64,000 bases of DNA, taken from Oceanicaulis sp. HTCC2633. GTDB lineage: Bacteria > Pseudomonadota > Alphaproteobacteria > Caulobacterales > Maricaulaceae. The position numbers and the translations under genes are program-made. Of the stretch, positions 1-9,013 are shown piece by piece (within the stretch, counting starts at the first letter, position 1; each line of letters begins with the position of its first letter). Location of the stretch: positions 2,934,725-2,998,724 of the forward strand of contig NZ_CH672428.1 of the NCBI RefSeq assembly GCF_000152745.1, written 5' to 3'. Under the pieces are notes generated by a model. The model did no database searches, was not told the DNA's origin, and saw only the letters and a list, made by a program, of their open reading frames with translations.

Positions 1-2
1 GC

Positions 3-968
3 GATCCTTCGGACGCCGCGTCGCTGGCGTCCTGGCGGGACTATGTCTCGCTGATGAAGCCGCGCGTCATGACCCTGGTGGTGTTCACCGGGCTCGCCGG
101 TTTCGCTGCGGCGCCTGTCGCCGTGAACTTCCTGACCGCCGCCATCGCCATGCTGTGCATCGCCGTGGGCGCTGGCGCGGCCGGCGCGTTCAACATGGCC
201 TATGACGCCGATATCGACGCCATCATGAAGCGCACCCGCCGTCGCCCGGTGCCGACCGGGCGCGTGCCCGCCAATGAAGCCTATGTCTTCTCCGGCGTGA
301 TGGCGCTGGCCTCGGTGCTGTTGATGGCGCTCGCCACCAACTATGTCGCCGCCGGCCTTCTGGCCTTCTCCATCTTCTTCTACACGGTGATCTACACCAT
401 GTGGCTGAAGCGCTCGACGCCGCAAAATATCGTCATTGGCGGCGCGGCGGGCGCTTTCCCGCCGATGATCGGCTGGGCCGCCGCCACCGGCGATATCAGC
501 CTGAATTCGGTGTTGCTGTTCGCGATCATCTTCCTGTGGACGCCGCCCCATTCCTGGGCGCTGGCGCTCTACAAGTCGGGCGATTATTCCGCCGCCGGGG
601 TGCCGATGATGCCGGTCGCCAAGGGCGCGAAATCGACCCGCTTCCAGATTCTCATCTATACCGCGCTCTATCTGGCCGCGACCGCGGGGCCGATCATGAC
701 CGGCCTGGGCGGTTGGGTGTATGCGGGCGCCGTGGTGCTGGGCGGCGCGTTGTTCGCGCTCCTGGCCGTGCGGGTCTTCGCCTCGCGCGCCGGGGACGCC
801 AACGCCGCCGAGGACGAGCTTTACGCCGTGCGCGCCGGCGACAAGGCGGCGCGAGACCTGTTCGCCTATTCCATCGCCCATCTGACCTTGCTGTTCGCAG
901 CCCTGCTCGTCGAGCATGGCGCGGGCGCCTACACACCGGTCATGGCCTTTCTAGGAGGCGGCGCATGA
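3..968 (+). CDS. ctaB: Protoheme IX farnesyltransferase (heme O synthase), 5' end outside the window
   Basis: This integral membrane prenyltransferase of the UbiA family adds a farnesyl group to heme b to give heme O, for the terminal oxidase. The reading frame is open from the first bases of the window, and the residues before the first ATG (54) read like the family N-terminus leading into KPRVMTLVVFTG, so the real start probably lies upstream; 321 residues are visible. The Asp-rich prenyl-diphosphate motif (NMAYDADIDAIMKRT) and many hydrophobic segments are present. The stop overlaps the next start (ATGA), so the two are translationally coupled. The identification is secure; only the start is unknown. 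Confidence 0.95.
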   Translation, partial: DPSDAASLASWRDYVSLMKPRVMTLVVFTGLAGFAAAPVAVNFLTAAIAMLCIAVGAGAAGAFNMAYDADIDAIMKRTRRRPVPTGRVPANEAYVFSGVMALASVLLMALATNYVAAGLLAFSIFFYTVIYTMWLKRSTPQNIVIGGAAGAFPPMIGWAAATGDISLNSVLLFAIIFLWTPPHSWALALYKSGDYSAAGVPMMPVAKGAKSTRFQILIYTALYLAATAGPIMTGLGGWVYAGAVVLGGALFALLAVRVFASRAGDANAAEDELYAVRAGDKAARDLFAYSIAHLTLLFAALLVEHGAGAYTPVMAFLGGGA

Positions 969-1165
969 GTGAGGATCTCAACCGGCCCGAAAACCCGGAC
1001 GCTGCGCCCGAGGGCGAAGCCGAGTTCGTGGTTCTGACCGAAGAGCAGAAGGCCGCGCGCAAGCGTCGCAACCGCGCCATCGCGCTGGGCCTGTTCGTGT
1101 TCGTGGGACTGATCTTCGTGACCACGATGGTCCGTCTCGCCAGCAATTATAACGCAGGAGCCTGA
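965..1165 (+). CDS. Small single-span membrane protein of the cytochrome oxidase cluster (CoxF-like)
   Basis: This is a 66-residue protein: an acidic cytoplasmic N-terminus, a basic stretch (KAARKRRNR), then one hydrophobic helix (about residues 40-58) and a short tail. Its position between ctaB and ctaG, with a 4-base overlap on ctaB and a 6-base gap to ctaG, matches the small CoxF-like protein often found in alphaproteobacterial oxidase operons. A role in oxidase assembly is inferred from position only; no catalytic motif is visible. Confidence 0.8.
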   Translation: MSEDLNRPENPDAAPEGEAEFVVLTEEQKAARKRRNRAIALGLFVFVGLIFVTTMVRLASNYNAGA

Positions 1166-1171
1166 TCGATC

Positions 1172-1756
1172 ATGTTCTCCCGTCTCGACAAGAATACCCG
1201 GATCTTTGCGATTTGCGGCGTCGTGATCGTGGGGATGATCGGCATGGCGTACGCCTCGGTGCCGCTCTACAACCTGTTCTGCAAGGTGACGGGCTATGGC
1301 GGCACGACGCAGCTCGTGCAGTACGATCCGGGCCAGGTGCTTGATCGCGAAGTGACGGTGCGTTTCGACGCCTCGCGCTCGCGCGGCTTCCCCTGGGAGT
1401 TCGAGCCGCTGCAGACCGAAATGCAGGTGCGTGTGGGCGAGACGGCGCTGGCCTTCTACCGCGCGACCAACACCTCTGACCGCCCCGTGACGGGCATCGC
1501 CAGCTATAATGTGACCCCGTTCAAGATGGGGCCGTATTTCTCCAAGCTGGAATGCTTCTGCTTTACCGAGCAGACCCTCGATCCGGGGCAATCCATGGAC
1601 ATGCCGGTGATCTTCTTCGTAGATCCCCTTATGGACGAAGACGACCGGCTGGACGATATCCGCACCGTCACCCTTTCCTACACCTTCTGGGAAAGCGGTG
1701 ATGAGCGGGTCTATGAAACTGCGGAGGCATCCGGATCGGATGCTGACGCCCAGTAG
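1172..1756 (+). CDS. ctaG: Cytochrome c oxidase assembly protein CtaG/Cox11
   Basis: Cox11 delivers copper to the CuB site of cytochrome oxidase subunit I. The 194-residue protein has an N-terminal transmembrane anchor (about residues 12-30), a conserved Cys soon after it (YNLFCKVTGYGG), and an immunoglobulin-like periplasmic domain with the copper-binding CFCF motif followed by EQTLDPGQ and the family block MDMPVIFFVDP. Length and motifs are typical. It sits in the oxidase assembly operon directly after the CoxF-like gene. Confidence 0.96.
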   Translation: MFSRLDKNTRIFAICGVVIVGMIGMAYASVPLYNLFCKVTGYGGTTQLVQYDPGQVLDREVTVRFDASRSRGFPWEFEPLQTEMQVRVGETALAFYRATNTSDRPVTGIASYNVTPFKMGPYFSKLECFCFTEQTLDPGQSMDMPVIFFVDPLMDEDDRLDDIRTVTLSYTFWESGDERVYETAEASGSDADAQ

Positions 1757-1775
1757 CGCTAACGCGCGTGATTAA

Positions 1776-1804
1776 TTGAATACCGGGACGGGCGAAGTTA
1801 TAGA
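1776..1804 (+). promoter_or_regulatory. Candidate sigma-70 promoter for ctaE
   Basis: A TTGAAT -35 and a TATAGA -10 are separated by exactly 17 bases, about 40 bp before the ctaE start. A GAGTC site (GANTC class) overlaps the -10. This suggests subunit III can be transcribed separately from ctaB-ctaG. The prediction rests on sequence alone. Confidence 0.5.
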
Positions 1805-1845
1805 GTCGCTCGTTATTTGACCGGGAATACTGGCGGGAGAGCATC

Positions 1846-2751
1846 ATGGCCGGCGCAGCCGTTAAACACGACTATCACCTCGTCGACCCCAGCCCGTGGC
1901 CGTTCGTCGCCTCGCTCGGCGCGTTCGTGCTGACGTTTGGCGCGGTCGTCTTCATGAAGGGCCTGTCGACCAACGAAGAGTCCATCTTCTACTTCTTCCT
2001 GCAGCAAGGATCTCCGATCCTGCTGCTGCTCGGCTTCGCCATCATCATCTATGTGATGTTCGGCTGGTGGGGCGATGTCATCAAGGAAGGCCAGAAGGGC
2101 GACCACACCCCGGTCGTGGATCTGGGTCTGCGCTATGGCATGCTGCTGTTCATCGTCTCCGAGGTGATGTTCTTCGCCGCCTGGTTCTGGATGTTCTTCG
2201 ACATGGCGCTGTTCCATGGCGATCGTGCGGGCGCGGGCTGGACCGGCGACGTTCTGGGCATCGACTATTCGGGCTGGGCGAACGGCGTTCCGGGCATCCA
2301 GACCTTTGACCCCTTCCACCTGCCGCTGATCAACACCCTGATCCTGCTGCTGTCGGGCACGACCGTGACCTGGGCGCACCACGCGCTGCAACACGGCGAC
2401 CGCAAGGGCGCGAAACTGGGCACGCTCCTGACCGTGCTGCTGGGCGTGAGCTTCACCGCGCTGCAGGCCTATGAGTACTCCCACGCCGCCTTCGGCATTT
2501 CGGGCAGCCTCTACGGCGCGACCTTCTACATGGCCACCGGCTTCCACGGCGCCCATGTCATCATCGGCACCATCTTCCTGGCGGTCTGCCTGATCCGTCT
2601 GATGATGGGTCACTGGACCAAGGAAAAGCATTTCGGCTTCGAGGCCGCCGCCTGGTACTGGCACTTCGTGGACGTGGTCTGGCTGTTCCTGTTCGCCTTT
2701 GTCTATGTGGCCTTTGCGGGTCTGGGCACTGCGCACGGGGTCGGCCACTAA
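1846..2751 (+). CDS. ctaE: Cytochrome c oxidase subunit III
   Basis: Subunit III of the aa3-type oxidase, 301 residues with seven predicted membrane helices. Family signatures visible include [12 protein letters not shown] at the N-terminus, the acidic membrane residue in [14 protein letters not shown], the [13 protein letters not shown] block and the closing [22 protein letters not shown] ribosome-binding site lies just upstream. The stop overlaps the next start by one base (TAATG). Catalytic subunits I and II are not in the window and probably lie upstream. Confidence 0.97.
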   Translation: MAGAAVKHDYHLVDPSPWPFVASLGAFVLTFGAVVFMKGLSTNEESIFYFFLQQGSPILLLLGFAIIIYVMFGWWGDVIKEGQKGDHTPVVDLGLRYGMLLFIVSEVMFFAAWFWMFFDMALFHGDRAGAGWTGDVLGIDYSGWANGVPGIQTFDPFHLPLINTLILLLSGTTVTWAHHALQHGDRKGAKLGTLLTVLLGVSFTALQAYEYSHAAFGISGSLYGATFYMATGFHGAHVIIGTIFLAVCLIRLMMGHWTKEKHFGFEAAAWYWHFVDVVWLFLFAFVYVAFAGLGTAHGVGH

Positions 2752-3176
2752 TGACTGAAACGAGCCCTTTTCTCGCCGGCCTTCTCGGGCGGTGCCCGCG
2801 CTGCGGAAAAGGCGCTCTGTTTCGCAAGTATCTCAAGGTCGCGGACGCCTGCGGCGTCTGCGGCCTTGATTTCTCCAGCGAGGATTCCGGCGACGGCCCC
2901 GCCGTCTTCGTGATGTCCATTGTGGGTTTCATCGTGGTGCCCGCAGCGCTGGCGCTGGAACTGGCGGTTTCCCCGCCGGTCTGGCTGCACATGCTGCTCT
3001 GGCTGCCGCTGTCGACTGTGCTGACCCTGCTGATCCTACCGCCTTTCAAGGCGACCCTCTTCGCCCTGCAGTGGAAGCACAACGCCCATGAGGCGCAGCT
3101 CGACCTCGCTCCGGAAGGCGGCGAGCAGGATGACCGCCCCGGCGCGGCTTCTTCAAGCGATACTGACGCGGCCTGA
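2751..3176 (+). CDS. DUF983 family membrane protein
   Basis: A 141-residue protein with an N-terminal zinc-ribbon-like region (CPRCGKGALFRKY ... CGVCGL, residues 15-42) followed by two hydrophobic helices, the standard DUF983 layout. DUF983 genes are commonly next to cytochrome oxidase subunit III and SURF1 in alphaproteobacteria, as here, so an oxidase-assembly role is likely but unproven. The last part of the protein is acidic and polar. Confidence 0.85.
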   Translation: MTETSPFLAGLLGRCPRCGKGALFRKYLKVADACGVCGLDFSSEDSGDGPAVFVMSIVGFIVVPAALALELAVSPPVWLHMLLWLPLSTVLTLLILPPFKATLFALQWKHNAHEAQLDLAPEGGEQDDRPGAASSSDTDAA

Positions 3177-3180
3177 TCTG

Positions 3181-3888
3181 ATGGCGAGTTTTCGCCCGCT
3201 TCCTGTTCTGACGATTGTGATGCTGCCCGCACTGGCGCTGCTCATCTGGCTGGGCAGCTGGCAGCTGGACCGCCGCGCCTGGAAGATCGAGCTTCTGGCC
3301 GATTATGCGGCCACGGCCGAGGCAGAGCCGATCTCTCTGGACCAGGGCCTGTGTGCGGGCCGCGCGGAAATCGGACGCCGGGTCGTGCCGCCAGCGGCGG
3401 ACCCTGAAGCGGATACGGTGCGGGTGTCCGGGCGGAACGCCCAGGGCGTGCCGGGCTGGCGGTTGTTCAGGCCGGTCCGGGCGTGCGACGGCGCGCAACT
3501 GGTGCTGATGGAAACCGGGTTTGAGGGGCTTGAGACGGCGACGCGGGCCGATGACGGCGCCCTGACCGAGACTGATGCCTTCACGCAATTGCGGTTTGAA
3601 ACGCCTCTGGGGCAGGGGCCGTTCACGCCGCCCGCCAATGCGGACGCCAACGAGTTTTACGCATTTGACGCCCAAGCCTTCGCTGAGGTTCTGAACGTTG
3701 AGGCGGCTCGTCTGAACGACCAGTACTGGCTGGCGTTGAGCGATGGCGCCCCGCCCGCCTATCTCACCCAGACGCCGCCGGAGCGCCATCTGGCCTACGC
3801 CATCACCTGGTTTGCGATGATGCTGGCTTTGCTGGCTGTTTACTTCGCGTATCATATACAGGCCGGCCGCCTGACATGGCGTGGCTAG
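3181..3888 (+). CDS. SURF1 family cytochrome oxidase assembly protein
   Basis: SURF1 proteins help insert heme a into oxidase subunit I. The protein (235 residues) has the expected two-helix topology: an N-terminal helix ending in the family pattern GSWQLDRRAWK, a long periplasmic domain containing the VSGRNAQGVPGWRLFRPV block, and a C-terminal helix preceded by RHLAYAITWFAMM. I chose the ATG at 3181, four bases after the DUF983 stop, because a longer frame from 3088 would overlap DUF983 and adds residues foreign to the family. It ends the oxidase cluster. Confidence 0.92.
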   Translation: MASFRPLPVLTIVMLPALALLIWLGSWQLDRRAWKIELLADYAATAEAEPISLDQGLCAGRAEIGRRVVPPAADPEADTVRVSGRNAQGVPGWRLFRPVRACDGAQLVLMETGFEGLETATRADDGALTETDAFTQLRFETPLGQGPFTPPANADANEFYAFDAQAFAEVLNVEAARLNDQYWLALSDGAPPAYLTQTPPERHLAYAITWFAMMLALLAVYFAYHIQAGRLTWRG

Positions 3889-3913
3889 GCAAGCGACGGC
3901 GAAGGACGACCCC

Positions 3914-4492
3914 ATGGCGCTCTGGCGCGAAGATATGCAGGAGACGGTGCTGTGGTCCGAAGGGCTGCGTCTGCGCCATCCCCAGCTTGATGATTACGAA
4001 GCCTGGGCCAAGCTGCGCTCGGCCAGCCGTGCGCATACCGAGCCGTTCGAGCCGAGCTGGGCCGAGGACGAGCTGACTAAATCCGCCTACAAGCGTCGCA
4101 TGCGCCGGTATCAGAGCGATGTGGAGAACGGGACGGGCTATCCCTTCTTCATCTTCCGCGCCTCCGATGACGTGCTGCTGGGCGCCTGCAATCTCAACAA
4201 TGTGCGCCGCGGCGTGCTGCAGGCCGCTGATATCGGCTACTGGATCGGCTCGCCCTATCTGCGCAAGGGCTATGCGCGCGCCGCCGTGCGCCGCGTGCTG
4301 GGGCATGCCTTCAGCAGTCTGCGCCTGCACCGGATCGAGGCCGCCACGCGGCTTGATAATGACGCCTCGCGCAGGCTGTTGCTGTCTGTGGGCTTCACAC
4401 CGGAAGGCGTCGCGCGGTCCTATCTCAAGATTCATGGCGAGTGGCGGGATCACCTCAAATTCGCCATCCTGAAGAACGATCCGATCCGATGA
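3914..4492 (+). CDS. GNAT family N-acetyltransferase (RimJ/RimL type)
   Basis: A 192-residue acetyltransferase of the type that modifies ribosomal-protein N-termini or small molecules. The N-terminal strand reads LRLRHPQLDDYEAWAKLR, the acetyl-CoA loop region is IGSPYLRKGYARAAVRRVL, and the end carries the RimJ pattern HRIEAATRLDNDASRRLLLSVGFTPEGVAR. A GTG at 3881 would give 11 extra residues but overlaps SURF1; the ATG at 3914 has a GAAGGA site about eight bases upstream. The substrate cannot be told from sequence. It overlaps the EAL gene by ATGA. Confidence 0.88.
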   Translation: MALWREDMQETVLWSEGLRLRHPQLDDYEAWAKLRSASRAHTEPFEPSWAEDELTKSAYKRRMRRYQSDVENGTGYPFFIFRASDDVLLGACNLNNVRRGVLQAADIGYWIGSPYLRKGYARAAVRRVLGHAFSSLRLHRIEAATRLDNDASRRLLLSVGFTPEGVARSYLKIHGEWRDHLKFAILKNDPIR

Positions 4493-5652
4493 CCGATCCC
4501 ACCGCCTTGCGACCCTACAGGGACGCCGTATCGGCGGCGGGGGCGCTGGCGGTGGAGATCAATTTCCTCGATCATGATCTGACCCTGGGGGGCGAGGTGA
4601 CCGCCCTTGGTCTGGGCGCGCTCGGCGCTGCAGGCGATGTCAGACATCTGCGTGAACGCCTGGCGCCGGCGGATCAGCCCCGACTGGACCTGCTGCAGCG
4701 CGCCGGCCCTTGTGACGTGCGTCTGCGGCTCCTGGGCGATGATCATGAAGTGCGCTATGTGCGGCTCATCGGTCAGGGCGATGGCCTGCACTGGCGCGGG
4801 CTGATGCTGCCGGCGGGCGGCTCGGCGGGCGGCCGCGCGGACATGGATCTTGAAACCGCGCTCGCGGACTCGCTGAAATCGGGCGATGTGTGCGCCTATT
4901 ATCAGCCGGTCGTCGATCTGAAGACGAAGAGGCTCGCCGGATTTGAAGCCCTGGCCCGCTGGGATCGTCCGGGCGTGGGCGTACTGGGCGCGGATGAATT
5001 CATGCCTCTTGCCCAGGCTCATGGCTATGTCGAGGCGGTGGGGGAGAGCGTGCGGTCCATGGCGGTTCAGGATCTTTCCGCCTGGCTGGCGGCGCGGAAC
5101 GGGCCTCTGGACTTGTTCGTGACCGCCAACGCCACAGCGACCGAGGTCAGCGCTCCGGATTTCGCCGACCGGCTCCTGCAGGCGGTGCAGGCCAGCGGTC
5201 TGCCGCGCGGCGCGTTCAAGCTGGAAGTCAACGAAACCGACGTGATGGTTGACCCGGAGGCCGCCGAGCGCACCCTGAACGCCGTCCGCGATCAGGGCGT
5301 GCCCATCGTGCTGGATGATTTCGGGACGGGCTATTCCTCGCTGGCCCGGCTTGACCGGTTCGCCTTCGATGTCGTCAAGCTCGACCAGTATTTCATCCGC
5401 GCCGCGCTCACCGACGGCTCAGCCCGGTCCATCATCTCTTCGGTTGTCAGGATCGCCGAAAGTTACGGCATGAGCGTGGTGGCCGAGGGCGTGGAGAGCG
5501 AGGCCGCACAAACCCTGTGTCTCGAATTGGGGTGCGATTACGGGCAGGGGTATCACTTTGCGCCTGCACTCTCCCCCCAGGACGCCGCGCGCGCCGTCAC
5601 GCAAGGCATGGCGACCCGGTTCGGGGCGGCGCAGATGCAAGAGCGTGGATAG
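4489..5652 (+). CDS. EAL-domain cyclic-di-GMP phosphodiesterase
   Basis: A 387-residue protein. The C-terminal EAL domain (from about residue 120) keeps the catalytic set: FEAL, an Asn in TANATATEV, the Glu of LEVNE, DDFGTGYSSL, VKLDQYF, AEGVE and GQGYHF, so hydrolysis of cyclic-di-GMP is likely. The first 110 or so residues resemble no domain I can name with confidence; their length and alternating pattern could fit a PAS-like sensor. No transmembrane segment is seen. The start at 4489 overlaps the acetyltransferase stop (ATGA). Confidence 0.9.
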   Translation: MTDPTALRPYRDAVSAAGALAVEINFLDHDLTLGGEVTALGLGALGAAGDVRHLRERLAPADQPRLDLLQRAGPCDVRLRLLGDDHEVRYVRLIGQGDGLHWRGLMLPAGGSAGGRADMDLETALADSLKSGDVCAYYQPVVDLKTKRLAGFEALARWDRPGVGVLGADEFMPLAQAHGYVEAVGESVRSMAVQDLSAWLAARNGPLDLFVTANATATEVSAPDFADRLLQAVQASGLPRGAFKLEVNETDVMVDPEAAERTLNAVRDQGVPIVLDDFGTGYSSLARLDRFAFDVVKLDQYFIRAALTDGSARSIISSVVRIAESYGMSVVAEGVESEAAQTLCLELGCDYGQGYHFAPALSPQDAARAVTQGMATRFGAAQMQERG

Positions 5653-5667
5653 GGGCGGCGAGTCCGC

Positions 5668-5823
5668 CTAGAAATACCACAGGGCCCAGACCGAGCCCGA
5701 GGTCAGCGCCAGCGGAAACAGGATCACGGCCAGTCCCAGCACCCCAAGGACGAACGCCTTGGCCGAGCAATCACGGATGCGAACCAGCCACGCTTGTGAC
5801 TTGCGTTTTGATCGGACAGCCAT
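5668..5823 (-). CDS. Small single-span membrane protein, unknown
   Basis: A possible 51-residue protein: a basic N-terminus (MAVRSKRKSQAW), then one hydrophobic helix (AFVLGVLGLAVILFPLAL) and a WALWYF tail. It lies convergent to the EAL gene. The frame could be extended to a TTG at 5865, but the ATG at 5823 is more natural. I recognise no family; it could be a real small membrane protein or a chance frame. Confidence 0.5.
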   Translation of the reverse strand: MAVRSKRKSQAWLVRIRDCSAKAFVLGVLGLAVILFPLALTSGSVWALWYF

Positions 5824-5915
5824 GGTATTTCCGGCAATGCGCTTGAAGGACTTTTCCCCATTCAAGCGAGTTCCCGGTGCAAGTCAATTGTGAATATGGC
5901 TCATGCACCAATTTT

Positions 5916-6500
5916 TCAGGCATTGCCGCTGGCCGCGGTCAGGAATTCCGGCGTTACGCCCAGCTTGTTGAGCGCCCGGGCCCATTTCTCTTCGGGCTGG
6001 TCGTCAAAGATCAGGTCATGGTCCGCATCCGCGACCAGCCAGGCGTTGAGACTGATCTCGTCCTCGAGTTGTCCCGCACCCCAGCCGGCATATCCCAACG
6101 CCATCAGGGCGCGGGACGGCGCGTCCTCGGACGCCAGCGCCATCAGGATCTCCTGGGTGGCGGTCAGGCCCAGATCATGGCCGACATGTTCGGTCGCAGG
6201 GCCGCAATCCACATCGAGCGTGTGAAGGACGAACCCACGGTCCCGGTCCACCGGGCCGCCTTCCAGAACGGGCGCATCCTGCGCCTGCGCGCCGCCGCTG
6301 ACATCCAGCTGTTCGAGAAGATCGGGCAGGCGCAAACCGGTCAGCGGGCGGTTCAGGATGATCCCCATGGCGGTCTCCGCGTCATGCGCGCACATATATA
6401 TGACGGTGCGGTCAAAGTGGGTGTCGCCGATCAGCGGACTGGCGATCAGCAGCTTGCCGCCCAGATAGCCGGTCTGGGTATGGGGGAGTGCGGACGTCAT
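5916..6500 (-). CDS. YqgE/AlgH family protein (UPF0301)
   Basis: A 194-residue cytosolic protein of the UPF0301 family, known structurally but without an agreed biochemical function. Signatures are GKLLIASPLIGDTHFDRTVIYMCAHD near the N-terminus, GIILNRPL, and EGGPVDRDRGFVLHT in the middle. The start at 6500 gives the usual short lead before the first conserved block; no strong ribosome-binding site is seen. It is divergent from the peroxiredoxin gene. Confidence 0.92.
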   Translation of the reverse strand: MTSALPHTQTGYLGGKLLIASPLIGDTHFDRTVIYMCAHDAETAMGIILNRPLTGLRLPDLLEQLDVSGGAQAQDAPVLEGGPVDRDRGFVLHTLDVDCGPATEHVGHDLGLTATQEILMALASEDAPSRALMALGYAGWGAGQLEDEISLNAWLVADADHDLIFDDQPEEKWARALNKLGVTPEFLTAASGNA

Positions 6501-6623
6501 GGGAACAGCTTTTCCCCCAGCGTTCAGATTGTCCAGTCCTTCGCGGCTCTCTGGCGTCTTGTCGCGGGGCAGGGCGCGTCTTAAGTCAGTGCCATCCTTT
6601 TCAGTCCGTTTCAGGAGCCCCTC

Positions 6624-7106
6624 ATGACCATCAAAGCCGGCGATACGCTGCCCGACGTCACCTTCATGACCATGACCGCCGACGGCCCGCAGCCGATGAG
6701 CACGGATGACGTGTTCGGCGGCAAGCGCGTGGCCCTGTTCGCCGTGCCGGGCGCCTACACCCCGACCTGTTCGGCCAAGCACCTGCCGGGCTTCATCGAG
6801 AAGGCCGCCGAGCTGCAGGCCAAGGGCGTGGACCGGATCGCCTGCACCTCGGTCAATGACGTGTTCGTCATGGGCGCCTGGGGCAAGGATCAGGGCGCGG
6901 GCGATGACGTGCTGATGCTGGCGGACGGCAATGGTGACTTTGCATCCGCCCTCGGCCTTGAGATGGACGGCTCCGCCTTCGGCATGGGCAAGCGCTCCCA
7001 GCGCTATGCGCTGGTGGTCAACGACAAAAAGGTCGAGCACGTCTTCGTCGACGAGCCGGGCAATTTCGAAGTGTCCTCCGCCGAGCACATGCTCAAGGCG
7101 CTGTAG
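6624..7106 (+). CDS. Peroxiredoxin (Prx5-like, redoxin family)
   Basis: A 160-residue thiol peroxidase reducing hydrogen or organic peroxides. The catalytic motif PGAYTPTCSAKHLPGF puts the peroxidatic Cys at residue 49; no second conserved Cys in the usual resolving position is evident, as in glutathione- or glutaredoxin-dependent Prx5 enzymes. The VNDVFVMGAWGKDQGA block is also typical. An AGGAG site precedes the ATG. It is monocistronic by layout, with a hairpin after the stop. Confidence 0.95.
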   Translation: MTIKAGDTLPDVTFMTMTADGPQPMSTDDVFGGKRVALFAVPGAYTPTCSAKHLPGFIEKAAELQAKGVDRIACTSVNDVFVMGAWGKDQGAGDDVLMLADGNGDFASALGLEMDGSAFGMGKRSQRYALVVNDKKVEHVFVDEPGNFEVSSAEHMLKAL

Positions 7107-7123
7107 GCTTTTACTGTTAGAGG

Positions 7124-7155
7124 CCCCGGTGCGGCGTCAGGCCGAGCCGGGGTTT
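7124..7155 (+). terminator. Hairpin terminator after the peroxiredoxin gene
   Basis: A GC-rich stem (CCCCGG ... CCGGGG, with an inner CGGC/GGCCG pairing) is followed by a short T-rich stretch. It lies between the convergent peroxiredoxin and rnhA genes and touches the rnhA stop. The T run is short, so efficiency is uncertain. Confidence 0.5.
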
Positions 7156-7640
7156 CAGCCTTTTGAGAGCGTGGCGATGGCGTCGCGGGCCAGCTGGTCG
7201 GCGCGTTCGTTCTCGGGATGGCCGGCATGGCCCTTCACCCATTCCCAGGTCACGTCATGCTTTGACGCGATGGCGTCGAGTCGCTTCCACAGATCGTCAT
7301 TCTTGACCGGCTTTTTCGCGGCCGTCTTCCAGCCATTGCGCTTCCAGCCATGGATCCATTTGGTCACGCCGTCGCGCACATAGGTGCTGTCGGTGACCAG
7401 ACGGACAGTGGAGCGGCGCTTGAGCGCCTCGAGCGCGGCGATGGCCGCCATCAGCTCCATGCGGTTATTGGTGGTCTCGGCCTCGGCGCCCGAGAGCTCC
7501 TTCTCATGACCCTTCCAGTGCAGGATCGCGCCCCAGCCGCCAGGGCCGGGATTGCCTGAACAGGCGCCGTCGGTGTGGATCACAATGGTGTTCTCGGCCA
7601 AAACGCACTCTCTGAAGTCTAGCTGGGGCGGACCGGCCAT
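7155..7640 (-). CDS. rnhA: Ribonuclease HI
   Basis: Degrades the RNA strand of RNA-DNA hybrids. Catalytic acidic residues are visible in order: Asp in [16 protein letters not shown], Glu in [10 protein letters not shown], Asp in [10 protein letters not shown], and the C-terminal Asp in [10 protein letters not shown]. Family length is about 150 residues. The frame opens with ATG at 7640, inside the end of the upstream DUF1801 gene; the family N-terminus would fit better with a TTG at 7601 (giving [11 protein letters not shown]), so the start is uncertain by 13 codons. Confidence 0.95.
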   Translation of the reverse strand: MAGPPQLDFRECVLAENTIVIHTDGACSGNPGPGGWGAILHWKGHEKELSGAEAETTNNRMELMAAIAALEALKRRSTVRLVTDSTYVRDGVTKWIHGWKRNGWKTAAKKPVKNDDLWKRLDAIASKHDVTWEWVKGHAGHPENERADQLARDAIATLSKG

Positions 7641-8047
7641 TTGCGGCCCAGATCGTCAAGCCCGGCTTGGATGAGTTCGGCCAGAACGTCCAGATCGACC
7701 TCTGACAGCCGGGTCACGTAAAGACAGCTCTTGCCCGTCTTGTGCTTGCCCAATCGCTCAAGGATCGGGCCGTAATCGGCATAGCCGGGCATGATGTAGA
7801 TCGACAGGCTGGTCTTGCGGGGCGCAAATCCAGTGGCGAGGAAATCGCCCTCGCGACCGCTCTCATAGCGATAGTGATATGCGCCATAGCCGATCATGCT
7901 CGGCCCCCACATCACGGGCGACCAGCCGGTTATGCGACGGAACAGGGCGTCCAGCGCCAGAGCGTCCTCGCGGCGGGCGGCAGGCTCGACTGTCTGAAGA
8001 TAGTCCGTGACGGCTTCGGGCGTGGGCCGGGTCTTGTTCTGGGTCAT
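7619..8047 (-). CDS. DUF1801 domain-containing protein
   Basis: A 142-residue soluble protein with the DUF1801 pattern: an N-terminal helix [54 protein letters not shown], and [20 protein letters not shown]. The family is widespread and structurally characterised but has no established activity. It lies between ispH and rnhA on the same strand and overlaps the rnhA frame by about 20 bases if the longer rnhA start is used. Confidence 0.9.
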   Translation of the reverse strand: MTQNKTRPTPEAVTDYLQTVEPAARREDALALDALFRRITGWSPVMWGPSMIGYGAYHYRYESGREGDFLATGFAPRKTSLSIYIMPGYADYGPILERLGKHKTGKSCLYVTRLSEVDLDVLAELIQAGLDDLGRKWPVRPS

Positions 8048-8068
8048 CAGCGTCTCCCTGGGGAGAGC

Positions 8069-9013
8069 TTAAGCGACTTCCCGGGGAAGTTTGAACACCA
8101 CGTTTTCCTCGGCCACCCGAATTTCCCGGATATGAAGGGTGTAGCGGCGGGCGAGGGCGGAGAGGAGGCCCTCCACCAGTTCCTCGGGCGCGCTGGCGCC
8201 CGCAGAGATGCCGATGCGCTTCACGCCCTCAAGCCAGCTCCAGTCGATCTCCTCGGCCTTCTGCACCAGGCGCGCGGTCTTGGCGCCGGCGCGCTCGGCC
8301 ACTTCCACCAGCCGAACCGAATTGGAGGAGTTGGGCGCGCCCACCACGAGGACCAGATCCGCGCCTTCGCCAATGGCCTTCACCGCCGCCTGGCGGTTGG
8401 TGGTGGCGTAGCAGATGTCTTCCTTGTGCGGGGCGGCAATGCCCGGGAAGCGCTTTTGCAGGGCCGCGACAATGTCCGCGGTGTCATCCACCGACAGGGT
8501 TGTCTGGGTGACAAAGGCGACATTGGACGGATCCTTGGGCACGAAGGTCTCGGCGTCCTCCACCGTCTCGATGAGATGCATCACCCCGTCCGGCAGCTGG
8601 CCCATGGTCCCGATCACTTCAGGATGGCCGGCATGGCCGATCAGGAGGATTTCCTGGCCCGCCTTGTGGTGACGCTGGGCTTCCACATGCACCTTGCTCA
8701 CAAGCGGGCAGGTGGCGTCCACATAGAGCATGTTGCGACGCGCGGCCTCGGCCGGCACGCGCTGGGGCACGCCATGGGCGGAAAACACCACCGGGCGGTC
8801 GTCCGGACACTCGTCGAGCTCCTTGACGAACACCGCGCCCATGGCCTCGAGCCGGTTCACGACATGCTTGTTGTGGACGATCTCGTGACGCACATAGACC
8901 GGCGCGCCATACCGTTCGAGCGCCTTTTCCACGATCTGGATCGCACGGTCCACGCCAGCGCAGAAACCGCGGGGAGAGGCCAGCTGAACGGTCAGAACGG
9001 GTTTGTCGGTCAT
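8069..9013 (-). CDS. ispH: 4-hydroxy-3-methylbut-2-enyl diphosphate reductase
   Basis: The last enzyme of the non-mevalonate isoprenoid pathway, an iron-sulfur protein making IPP and DMAPP. The 314-residue protein shows the three cluster Cys regions ([36 protein letters not shown]), the catalytic HAGHPEV and Glu-containing blocks, and [14 protein letters not shown]. The start at 9013 is followed directly by a normal N-terminus. It pairs functionally with ispE at 37.9 kb, in the same pathway. Confidence 0.97.
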   Translation of the reverse strand: MTDKPVLTVQLASPRGFCAGVDRAIQIVEKALERYGAPVYVRHEIVHNKHVVNRLEAMGAVFVKELDECPDDRPVVFSAHGVPQRVPAEAARRNMLYVDATCPLVSKVHVEAQRHHKAGQEILLIGHAGHPEVIGTMGQLPDGVMHLIETVEDAETFVPKDPSNVAFVTQTTLSVDDTADIVAALQKRFPGIAAPHKEDICYATTNRQAAVKAIGEGADLVLVVGAPNSSNSVRLVEVAERAGAKTARLVQKAEEIDWSWLEGVKRIGISAGASAPEELVEGLLSALARRYTLHIREIRVAEENVVFKLPREVA

